From positions 1-42,270 of the forward strand of contig NZ_DHDZ01000028.1 of the NCBI RefSeq assembly GCF_002399615.1: 42,270 nucleotides of DNA, read 5' to 3'. This DNA comes from Pedobacter sp. UBA4863 (GTDB lineage Bacteria > Bacteroidota > Bacteroidia > Sphingobacteriales > Sphingobacteriaceae). The notes under the pieces were generated by a model, which was given only the letters and a program-made list of their open reading frames with translations, was not told the DNA's origin and ran no database searches. Positions 8,366 to 15,392 of this stretch are shown here, piece after piece (position 1 is the stretch's first letter; each line of letters begins with the position of its first letter). The position numbers and the translations under genes are program-made.

Positions 8366-10195
8366 ATGGAAAATTTTATTGTTTCTGCCCGTAAATACCG
8401 TCCAGCTACGTTCGAAACCGTAGTTGGCCAGCAACATATTACCGGAACTTTAAAAAACGCTATTAAAAACAACCAACTGGCGCAAGCTTTTTTGTTTTGT
8501 GGACCACGCGGCGTAGGCAAAACAACCTGTGCCCGTATCTTAGCAAAAACCATTAACTGCACCAGTTTAACTGCCGAACAAGAAGCCTGTGGCACTTGCG
8601 AAAGTTGCCAATCTTTCCAATCGGGACATTCTTTTAACTTTCATGAACTAGATGCTGCCTCGAACAACTCTGTTGATGACATTAGAAGCTTGATTGAACA
8701 AGTAAGAATACCGCCACAAGCAGGCAAGTATAAAATCTACATCATAGATGAGGTTCACATGCTTTCTACCAGTGCGTTTAACGCATTTTTAAAAACGCTA
8801 GAAGAACCACCTCCCTATGCTATCTTTATTTTAGCTACTACAGAAAAGCATAAGATCTTGCCAACTATTTTATCTCGTTGCCAGATTTTTGATTTTAACA
8901 GAATACAGGTTGATGACATAGCTAACCACCTGGCTAAAATTGCCGAAAGAGAAAGCATTGCTACCGATAATGATGGTTTGCATATCATCGCTCAAAAAGC
9001 TGATGGCGGTTTGCGTGATGCGCTTTCGATGTTTGATCAAATTGTTAGCTACACCAATAGAAATGTAACCTACAAAGCAGTAATTGCCAATCTGAACATT
9101 TTAGATTACGACTACTATTTTAAACTTACCGATTTTTTAACCGGTGGCGATGTAAGTAATACACTACTACTTTTCAATGAAATATTGAACAACGGCTTTG
9201 ACGGCAACAATTTTATTAACGGTTTAGCTGGCCACTTTAGAAATTTATTGGTAGGCAAAGACAACCAAACCATACAGCTGTTAGAAGTTAGCGAAAACAT
9301 TAAGCAGAAATACTTAGCGCAAAGCAACAGCGCAAATTTAGGTTTTATTTTAACGGCACTAAACCTAGCTAACCAGTGTGATCTTAATTACAAAAACAGT
9401 AAAAACCAACGATTGCAGGTAGAACTGGCATTGATTAAAATGTGCCATATCCCCGCTGTAATTCAACTCGCTAATACCGCAACTGACCAAGATCAGGATA
9501 AAAAAAAAACTTTAGTTAGTTCTAAAGAAGCTGAAAGCTTAAAGACAAAAGACCAAAGCGAAACAAAAGCCGAAAGCCCTAAAATTTCCGCAGCTTCGGC
9601 CGTAAAAGAACCAACAACACCCGTTGCTGTAGCCCAACAAACGCCACAAACAACTCAGCCGAAAGTGGAATCTCCTAAAGTTAATACACCACCTGCCTCG
9701 CCAATTAAGATACAGCCTTTAACCAAAGGCACTTCAGGTTCTTTAATCCCTTCGTTAACCGATTTAGCTAGCGGCATTAATCTCGATGGCGAAGACAAAG
9801 GCCCGCAGTATATAAAAGGCAACCAAAAACAAGAATTTACAGAAGAGCAGTTTTTAAGCTATTGGCAGCAATATGCCCAAAAAGCTAAAGAAGAAGACAA
9901 AATACAGCTATATACCTTATTAACTAGCAGCGAGCCCATCATAAACGGAGTACACATTACCGTTTTAGTAGAAAATGCCCCTTTAGAAAGCACACTACAA
10001 ACCGAAAAAATAGAACTGCTAAATTTCTTACGGGGCAATCTTAGCAACTTTGATATTCAATTATTTTCTAAAAGAATAGAGCCCAAACAAAGCGACAGAA
10101 TTTACACCAACAAAGATAAATACGTCTATTTGGTCGAAAAAAATCCACAACTAGAAGAATTTTGTAAACGTTTTAATTTAGACCTATTACCTTAA
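8366..10195 (+). CDS. dnaX: DNA polymerase III subunit gamma/tau
   Basis: 609 residues from MENFIVSARKYRP. It is the clamp-loader ATPase that assembles the sliding clamp and, as tau, couples polymerase and helicase. Walker A is GPRGVGKT (46-53); the zinc site uses C65, C75, C78 and C81; the Walker B region reads YIIDEVHML. Domains I-III end near residue 365. A Lys/Ala/Pro/Thr-rich linker follows (about 376-475), then a C-terminal domain with the segment QYAQKAKEEDKIQLYTLL. A run of ten A at codons 378-382 sits at the start of the linker and could yield a gamma form of about 382-384 residues. The TTG at 8348 is a less likely start. Confidence 0.96.
   Translation: MENFIVSARKYRPATFETVVGQQHITGTLKNAIKNNQLAQAFLFCGPRGVGKTTCARILAKTINCTSLTAEQEACGTCESCQSFQSGHSFNFHELDAASNNSVDDIRSLIEQVRIPPQAGKYKIYIIDEVHMLSTSAFNAFLKTLEEPPPYAIFILATTEKHKILPTILSRCQIFDFNRIQVDDIANHLAKIAERESIATDNDGLHIIAQKADGGLRDALSMFDQIVSYTNRNVTYKAVIANLNILDYDYYFKLTDFLTGGDVSNTLLLFNEILNNGFDGNNFINGLAGHFRNLLVGKDNQTIQLLEVSENIKQKYLAQSNSANLGFILTALNLANQCDLNYKNSKNQRLQVELALIKMCHIPAVIQLANTATDQDQDKKKTLVSSKEAESLKTKDQSETKAESPKISAASAVKEPTTPVAVAQQTPQTTQPKVESPKVNTPPASPIKIQPLTKGTSGSLIPSLTDLASGINLDGEDKGPQYIKGNQKQEFTEEQFLSYWQQYAQKAKEEDKIQLYTLLTSSEPIINGVHITVLVENAPLESTLQTEKIELLNFLRGNLSNFDIQLFSKRIEPKQSDRIYTNKDKYVYLVEKNPQLEEFCKRFNLDLLP
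9500..9527 (+). promoter_or_regulatory. Candidate slippage site (A10 tract) producing the short gamma form of DnaX
   Basis: Ten consecutive A at 9500-9509, read GAT AAA AAA AAA ACT. Loss of one A gives KKKL then TAG; gain of one A gives KKKNFS then TAG, so both alternative frames stop within four codons. A 6-bp inverted repeat CTTTAG (9510-9515) / CTAAAG (9522-9527) follows directly. This resembles the transcriptional-slippage arrangement known for Thermus dnaX. Confidence 0.65.
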
Positions 10196-10320
10196 AACTG
10201 GCAAAATTACAAAGCCAAAATGCTTTTTCCTACTGTGCAGCTTACCATTCCCATAAAAAGCCTGCTGTAAAGGTCCTTCTATTTATTACAACTGTCTAGG
10301 TATTATACAAAAAAATCATA

Positions 10321-11970
10321 ATGTACCAGACCAAACTAAAATTACGTAAACATCCTGTCGTTTTTTCAAATACAGCAAATAGTGTAAATTACTCTTTTAG
10401 ATATTTTTTAATAGGATTAACGAGCTTACTCTTATCCCTAAGTTTCAGTGCCAAAGCGCAATGGAAAAACCCTACGGATAATTGGAAAACTTTAGGCCCG
10501 CCTAAAGGCTCATTATTGGTGGTTGGTGGCGCATCAGTGCCTGCTATATTCAAACACTTTATTGAAATGGTTGGAGACCCTGAAGCATTAATTGTAATGA
10601 TTCCAACAGCAGGCGATGTATTAGATGAAAACAATACCGCCTATCCAGCACTGGTAAAAGCAGGAGCCAAAAACATTGTAATACTACACACCAACAACCG
10701 CGACGAAGCCAATACCGAAGAGTTTATAGCACCGTTGTTAAAAGCCAAAGCCGTGTATATTGCGGGAGGTTTCCAAAAACGTTTAGCAAAAGCCTATTTA
10801 AACACGCGAACGCATCAAGCCATGTTCGATGTATTGGCTCGTGGAGGAGTAGTTGCTGGAAGTTCGGCTGGCGCCTCTATACAGGGTTCATTTTTATATG
10901 GTGGTGGCGAAGAAAAGGTAGGACTAGGCTTTATTAAGGATTCGGCCATTGGGCAACACTATGTACGAAGAAACAGAATGGGCAGCGTAGCCAAAATTTT
11001 AAATGCTGAGCCTAAACTATTAGGCATTGGCATTGATGAAGCAACCGCTATTGAAGTAAAAGGCAACGAGTTTGAGGTAATAGGCGACAGCAAAGTGGCT
11101 ATTTACGATGCTTCACTTAAGGGCTGGCCAAAACCTAAAGCCCAATACTATTTATTTCCGGGTGATAAATTCGACATGCGTTCGCGAAAAGTTACCCACC
11201 AAGCACAACCCTTGGCCAATGATTTATGGGACGATGCGAACAAAAAATGGAAAGATCCATCTGCTAATTGGGAAACTATAGGCCCGCCTGAAGGAAAATT
11301 GCTCATTTACGGAGACAAAGAAGTTTCTGATGATATGTTAAAACACTTTCTAAAATCAGAAACAACTACCCAACCCGCTATTGTTGTACTTTCTACAGGC
11401 AATGAAACTAAAAGAGCTAAAAACGAAGAAACGGTAAATAAACTTAAAAAATTAGGGGCTACCAACGTTACCTTTTTACATTCAATTAATAACAACGAAG
11501 CCAATTCCAAATCGTTTACAACAGCTTTAAGAACCGCAACAGCAGTTTGGATTTGCGATAGTGAAAAATGGCAACTAGCAGACACCTACTTAAACTCGCT
11601 ATTACACAAAGAACTTTTTGATGTATTAAAACGTAACGGCACTATTGCAGGCATGGGCTCTGGAGCAGCCATCATGGCTTCTCGTTTATTTGGCGACCCA
11701 GAAAACTACCGTTGGAACAAAGGCTATGGCCTGGTTCGTAACACCATGATATTTGACGCCCCACTTACCAATAAGTTCTTAAAAAGTATGAAGAACGTAC
11801 AACAAAAGAGCCCAAATTTATTAGGCGTAGGCATAACGAAAGGCGCTATCGTGGAAATCAAAAAAGGTGACATTGAAGTTTCAGGAAAGGGAAATGTGAT
11901 GCTTTACAAAGCTGCTGAAGATAAACCCGTAATAATAGCACCCGGTAAAAAACAAACAATCAATGATTAA
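10321..11970 (+). CDS. Secreted tandem peptidase S51 (cyanophycinase-like) protein, second domain degenerate
   Basis: 549 residues with an N-terminal extension and a hydrophobic signal segment (about 28-46, ending SAKAQ), so probably exported. Two homologous halves start with matching segments (NWKTLGPPKGSLLVVGG and NWETIGPPEGKLLIYGD). The first half keeps the S51 features: AGGFQKRL, the nucleophile in GSSAGAS, a histidine in IGQHYVRRNRMG, and IDEATAIEV. In the second half the nucleophile motif is GMGSGAA, with Gly at the serine position, AGG is lost, and the histidine region reads RNTMIFDAP. The first half may cleave a beta-aspartyl or related peptide; the second is probably structural. Whether cyanophycin is the substrate cannot be told. 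A hairpin terminator follows. Confidence 0.85.
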   Translation: MYQTKLKLRKHPVVFSNTANSVNYSFRYFLIGLTSLLLSLSFSAKAQWKNPTDNWKTLGPPKGSLLVVGGASVPAIFKHFIEMVGDPEALIVMIPTAGDVLDENNTAYPALVKAGAKNIVILHTNNRDEANTEEFIAPLLKAKAVYIAGGFQKRLAKAYLNTRTHQAMFDVLARGGVVAGSSAGASIQGSFLYGGGEEKVGLGFIKDSAIGQHYVRRNRMGSVAKILNAEPKLLGIGIDEATAIEVKGNEFEVIGDSKVAIYDASLKGWPKPKAQYYLFPGDKFDMRSRKVTHQAQPLANDLWDDANKKWKDPSANWETIGPPEGKLLIYGDKEVSDDMLKHFLKSETTTQPAIVVLSTGNETKRAKNEETVNKLKKLGATNVTFLHSINNNEANSKSFTTALRTATAVWICDSEKWQLADTYLNSLLHKELFDVLKRNGTIAGMGSGAAIMASRLFGDPENYRWNKGYGLVRNTMIFDAPLTNKFLKSMKNVQQKSPNLLGVGITKGAIVEIKKGDIEVSGKGNVMLYKAAEDKPVIIAPGKKQTIND

Positions 11971-12007
11971 ATTGATATAAAATTCAGCTCTCCTTTTCTA
12001 ATTACGT

Positions 12008-12068
12008 GGTACGGGGCAACTTTACTTTAGCCAAAAACTATTGTTTAAAATTGCACCGTACCTTTTTT
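12008..12068 (+). terminator. Intrinsic terminator after the tandem S51 gene
   Basis: GGTACGGGGCAA (12008-12019) pairs with TTGCACCGTACC (12051-12062) with one mismatch, followed by six T. The loop is long (31 bases). The T run is on the plus strand, so it serves the S51 gene. Confidence 0.7.
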
Positions 12069-12082
12069 ATTTAAAATAGCCA

Positions 12083-12481
12083 TTAGCTAGGTAAATTATT
12101 CTTAGGGTATCCTTCCTCATCCAAATCATCCCTAAAATCCTCAGCAGTTTTAGCCAATAGCTTATCAGCAGGATCTAACCGCACACTCTCGCCAGTTTCG
12201 TCAATATGCATCGCGTTTCCACCAATCTGCTCATCAAGTTGTGCATCTTCATCATATTCATTTCCCACATACGGGTTCGACTCGTCGTAAGTAGAAATAC
12301 TATCTTCCCCGTTTGGCGCCGAAGTATCATAAGGCAGCGGATGGTCATAATCTTTATCCTCATCCCTTACATCAAACTCGAAGCTGTTTTTATGCTTATC
12401 AAAAGAAAGTTCGTTAAAATCTTTGGTTTCGCCTAAGTTGCTAGCATGCAGCTTATCTTTAGCTGGTTTTTGATTTTCCAT
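12083..12481 (-). CDS. Acidic hypothetical protein
   Basis: 132 residues, very rich in Asp and Glu, starting MENQKPAKDKLHASNLGETK. No signal peptide, membrane segment or recognised domain. The composition (DEDKDYDHPLPYD, YDESNPYVGNEYDED) suggests an intrinsically disordered cytoplasmic protein. The frame is long and clean with an ATG start, and the bases just upstream fit a short leader. Function unknown; coding status is fairly secure because of its length and composition. Confidence 0.65.
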   Translation of the reverse strand: MENQKPAKDKLHASNLGETKDFNELSFDKHKNSFEFDVRDEDKDYDHPLPYDTSAPNGEDSISTYDESNPYVGNEYDEDAQLDEQIGGNAMHIDETGESVRLDPADKLLAKTAEDFRDDLDEEGYPKNNLPS

Positions 12482-12857
12482 GGTTCTACTTTTTAATCTA
12501 TAGAGAAACCAGTTTCGTTTCGCTTTTGTTTTTAATTTGCAGTTAAAATAAAACTACTTTATTATTAAATTGAAGAGCAATGGAAATGCTACTAGGCTCC
12601 AACAGTCCTGCTTTCACTCCTAGTCCCTCCTGCTGTCGGGAGCTAATCCGTTCAATCAGGTCTAATTTACAAAATTAAGTGCAACAAATTTCCAAATTAC
12701 CGCCCTTATTTCTTCCAAAAAAGAGCTATACAATTTATTAACGTCTGATAAGTAACGAAGAACATTGCATTATGCTGTAAAAATGAGACCTTAATTTTTG
12801 TTTTTATTTGTATTAATTCTAAATAATATTAATTTTGCAGGAACAACTTAGTTAACA
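12482..12857. repeat. Intergenic region with a probable dispersed repeat at about 12594-12660
   Basis: 376 bases without a gene. Positions 12594-12660 are clearly richer in GC than the AT-rich surroundings and contain the small inverted repeat CTCC-N8-GGAG in CTCCTGCTGTCGGGAG. The opening pattern (AGTCCTGCTTTCACTCCTA) recurs imperfectly near 32248 (AGCCCTGCTGTTCGCTCCTA), so I read it as a dispersed non-coding repeat. The last 50 bases hold the promoter of the next gene. Confidence 0.5.
12807..12837 (+). promoter_or_regulatory. Promoter of the 12858 hypothetical gene
   Basis: TTTG at 12807-12810, a spacer of 19 bases, then TAATTTTG at 12830-12837, an exact fit to the Bacteroidota consensus. 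Transcription would begin about 15 bases before the start codon. Confidence 0.8.
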
Positions 12858-13229
12858 ATGCAAAAGACCAAAGAATTATCACTTCCTGTTGCCTCATTCG
12901 AAGAAGTATTCGCTACCAAAAGTGGTGCTATTTTTCAATCAGACTCGGAGAAATGCTGGTATATTGATTTTGCAGGCAAGTTGGCTCGTTTCGACTACAG
13001 AAATCTATTAAAACTAAAAAAAGCCGTTTACAACATAAATATCGAAGAGAAACTATTGAGCAGCGACAAATCTGCCGATGTAGAAATTATCTTCATTTGT
13101 GCTTGCGACCATTCTTACGTGCTTTCTTTATTAGAGCTTATTAAGTTAAAAGAAATCTTACAGGGCACTTTCGTCATGCTAGAGCTCAACCACATCATCC
13201 ACGACCGTCTGTTTCGTATCATCGCCTAA
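12858..13229 (+). CDS. Hypothetical protein upstream of ferritin
   Basis: 123 residues starting MQKTKELSLPVASFEEVF. No signal peptide or membrane helix. The middle (WYIDFAGKLARFDYRNLLKLKKAVYNINIEEKLL) and the segment VEIIFICACDHSYVLSLLELIKLKEIL suggest a small alpha/beta fold. I do not recognise the family. An exact promoter lies upstream and ferritin follows about 95 bases later with its own promoter-like element. The two could be related through iron or stress physiology, but only proximity suggests it. Confidence 0.75.
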   Translation: MQKTKELSLPVASFEEVFATKSGAIFQSDSEKCWYIDFAGKLARFDYRNLLKLKKAVYNINIEEKLLSSDKSADVEIIFICACDHSYVLSLLELIKLKEILQGTFVMLELNHIIHDRLFRIIA

Positions 13230-13273
13230 ACTAAGACTTAGACTCGTTCCGAATTACTAATATTTTCTTTTAC

Positions 13274-13315
13274 AGAACATTATCGCTGTAACTTTGTAAT
13301 GTTCTAACAAAGGAG
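13274..13315 (+). promoter_or_regulatory. Ferritin promoter flanked by a 9-bp palindrome, and strong ribosome binding site
   Basis: AGAACATTA (13274-13282) and TAATGTTCT (13297-13305) form a perfect inverted repeat. The 14-base interval ends with the -7 type element TAACTTTG (13289-13296). A regulator bound here would cover the promoter; alternatively it is a hairpin near the RNA start. An unusually strong AGGAG (13311-13315) precedes the ATG by nine bases. Confidence 0.6.
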
Positions 13316-13324
13316 ATTTTTAAC

Positions 13325-13855
13325 ATGAAAGATATAATGAGAGTTAAATGTTCTATTTCTGAGGATGTAGAGACATTAATTAACCAACAAATAAAAAAGG
13401 AAGCTCATTCGTCTGCTATTTATTTAGGAATGGCTTCGTGGTGCGCTAGAAATGGTTACGAGGGTGCTGCAGCTTATTTCTTTAAGCAAGCAGACGAAGA
13501 AAGAGACCACCAAATGAAGTTCTTTAAATATGTGCTTGATATGGGTGGTAATGCCGTTACACCAGAAATAAGCAACATTAAACAAGAATACAACTCATTT
13601 AGAGAAGTGTTTGAAGAAGCTTTGGAGCAAGAAATAAGCGTAACCCAATCTATTAAAAACATAGCCGCTCGTTGCCAAAAAGAAAACGATTTTTTAACCT
13701 TAGATTTCTTAAACTGGTTCTTTAAAGAGCAACGTGAAGAAGAAATTAAAGCACGTAGAGCTGTAGAATTGTTCGACGTAATTGGTGAAGAAGGCACTGG
13801 CAGGTGGCAAATTGACAAAGCTGTGGGGGCTATTTCTTACAACAGCGAGGCATAA
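13325..13855 (+). CDS. ftnA: Ferritin (bacterial non-haem type)
   Basis: 176 residues. Iron oxidation and storage in a 24-subunit cytoplasmic shell. Ferroxidase-centre features are visible: the glutamate in KKEAHSSAIYLGMASWC, EERDHQMKFF with Glu and His, and the later EQEISVTQSIKNIAARCQ and FFKEQREEE segments. It starts MKDIMRVKCS with a strong AGGAG site; a later ATG (codon 5) is less favoured. The preceding 9-bp palindrome around the -7 element suggests control, possibly by a redox or iron regulator. A good terminator follows at 13941. Confidence 0.94.
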   Translation: MKDIMRVKCSISEDVETLINQQIKKEAHSSAIYLGMASWCARNGYEGAAAYFFKQADEERDHQMKFFKYVLDMGGNAVTPEISNIKQEYNSFREVFEEALEQEISVTQSIKNIAARCQKENDFLTLDFLNWFFKEQREEEIKARRAVELFDVIGEEGTGRWQIDKAVGAISYNSEA

Positions 13856-13940
13856 ATAAAAGTAGAAAGTAGCGCTTAGCGAAATCCCAAGTATTCGGGA
13901 TAAAAATTACAATAACCTACTAATTAAGAAACAATAATTG

Positions 13941-13972
13941 AAAGGTGTGTACAACAAGTATGCACCTTTTTT
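13941..13972 (+). terminator. Intrinsic terminator downstream of ferritin
   Basis: AAAGGTGTGTAC (13941-13952), loop AACAA, and GTATGCACCTTT (13958-13969) pair over 12 bp with two wobble pairs, followed by a T run to 13972. Confidence 0.85.
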
Positions 13973-14054
13973 GTTTAATTTTAGGGGATAAGTAAGCCAC
14001 AAATACACAGGTAAAATATCATGTAAACCCTACATCTGTGGCTAAAATATCAAT

Positions 14055-14174
14055 ATGTCTAAAAAAGATAAAAAGAAAAAAGGTTCGAAACAGGATAAAA
14101 AAGACAAAAAGAAGAAAGACTGTTGCGAAAAATACCTAAGGGCCAAACGATGCAAGAATTGCCCTTTGGGATAA
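14055..14174 (+). CDS. Tiny Lys-rich, Cys-containing protein
   Basis: 39 codons, MSKKDKKKKGSKQDKK at the N-terminus and CCEKYLRAKRCKNCPLG at the C-terminus. The first 21 residues are almost all Lys, Asp and Gly; the tail has four cysteines (CC then CKNC) that could bind metal. The biased charge and Cys spacing argue against chance. The last 39 bases overlap the 3' end of the convergent DinB gene. Function unknown; I believe similar Lys-rich CCxKY...CxxCP peptides occur in related bacteria, but that is memory and not verified. Confidence 0.6.
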   Translation: MSKKDKKKKGSKQDKKDKKKKDCCEKYLRAKRCKNCPLG

Positions 14175-14732
14175 GCCATCGGTTTGTGCACTTTGTATCT
14201 TTTTAATTTGCCTTACATGGCGCTCGGTATGCGTTATTAAAAAACAAAGTACATCGCCAAGTTTCAGTTTTACCAATTTAGCAATTGAAATAGCAATCTT
14301 TGTTTTATTGAGATCTACCCCCGAAAATGCTTTTATACATCTTAGCATACGCTCTTGCTGACTGATAAATTCGGCCACCTCAGCATAAACATCTGCTACT
14401 ATTGGCTGATGTTGCTTAGCCGCTTTATAGCGTTTGTTACTTTTACCCACATCCATCATATTCACAAAATAAGTACCCAACCAACTTGACGTGTAAGCCT
14501 GTGTCGAAAATTCGATAGGTTTTTCTAAAATTGCTTCCATTTTAGGCAAATAATAATTACCGTAAGAGTTAAGATGCGATAATACTTGTGCTATGCTCCA
14601 ACTATCTTTACTGGCAGAAAAACTCAACATAGGTTGGTCTAAATTTTGATATTCCTTTATCGCTTTTTCCAAAATTGTTTCTGTTCTTTGATAAAGGTCT
14701 GCGATAAATGCTTTTTTGTCTATTGCACTCAT
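14136..14732 (-). CDS. DinB family protein
   Basis: 198 residues. The four-helix DinB-like fold is indicated by WSIAQVLSHLNSYGNYYLPKM with the first metal histidine and THTERHVRQIKKIQ near the end with two more, the usual His triad. Members include thiol-dependent metalloenzymes and many proteins of unknown role. It reads in the same direction as the Crp/Fnr regulator gene upstream, 68 bases away. Its 3' end overlaps the tiny Lys-rich gene on the other strand. Confidence 0.88.
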   Translation of the reverse strand: MSAIDKKAFIADLYQRTETILEKAIKEYQNLDQPMLSFSASKDSWSIAQVLSHLNSYGNYYLPKMEAILEKPIEFSTQAYTSSWLGTYFVNMMDVGKSNKRYKAAKQHQPIVADVYAEVAEFISQQERMLRCIKAFSGVDLNKTKIAISIAKLVKLKLGDVLCFLITHTERHVRQIKKIQSAQTDGLSQRAILASFGP

Positions 14733-14800
14733 AATGTTGTATCATTTAATGATGCAAAATTAAAGCCTCATTGAAAGATAAATATTGGTATTTACCAAGA

Positions 14801-15388
14801 TTAAATTTTTACGCTATTCATCAGTTTGCTGAAATTGGTAGCATCGATACCGAGATAACTTGCCAAATATTTATGAGGTACCAAAGTAAGAATATGTGGA
14901 CTTCGAGCTAATAATGTTCTAAATTTTTCTTCCGAAGACATCAGTTGCAACTCTACTAATCTATCCAAAACTCCTCCCAAAGCTTGGCTCACTCCTATGT
15001 TAATCATCGATGCAATTTCTGGGTTTCTATGCATTAGCCTCTTAACTTCTGTTATTGGAGCCCTCAGAAAACTGGACGGAGTTAAGGTTTCATAATAGTA
15101 TTTAGATTTCTGCGAAGTCATCATCGCATCCAATACACCACCAAAAGATGGGGCATAGGTAAAAATTAAAGTTGCTTCTTTCCCTTCATTATTTAAAGCA
15201 TACACTCGTTGAACACCTTCCAAAACAAAGTACAAATATTTCTCTTGTTCGCCCTCTTGGGTTAACAATTCTTTTCTTACCGCACTAAAAGAAGACCAAA
15301 TCGAAACAAATTCGGCAACACTCTTGTCCGGTAAAACAAAATGCTCTTTAACGAATTGCGCTAAGTGCTGAAAACTGTCTTCTTGCAT
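14801..15388 (-). CDS. Crp/Fnr family transcriptional regulator
   Basis: 195 residues. An N-terminal cyclic-nucleotide-binding-like beta roll (EKYLYFVLEGVQRVYALNNEGKEATLIFTYAPSFGGVLDAMM) and a short C-terminal helix-turn-helix (HKYLASYLGIDATNFSKLM). The tail after the recognition helix is short and the wing is minimal, as in many Bacteroidota members. No Cys cluster for Fe-S sensing is seen. It starts four bases after the stop of the large dehydrogenase gene, so it is co-transcribed with it and may regulate it. Confidence 0.9.
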   Translation of the reverse strand: MQEDSFQHLAQFVKEHFVLPDKSVAEFVSIWSSFSAVRKELLTQEGEQEKYLYFVLEGVQRVYALNNEGKEATLIFTYAPSFGGVLDAMMTSQKSKYYYETLTPSSFLRAPITEVKRLMHRNPEIASMINIGVSQALGGVLDRLVELQLMSSEEKFRTLLARSPHILTLVPHKYLASYLGIDATNFSKLMNSVKI

Positions 15389-15392
15389 AGGC

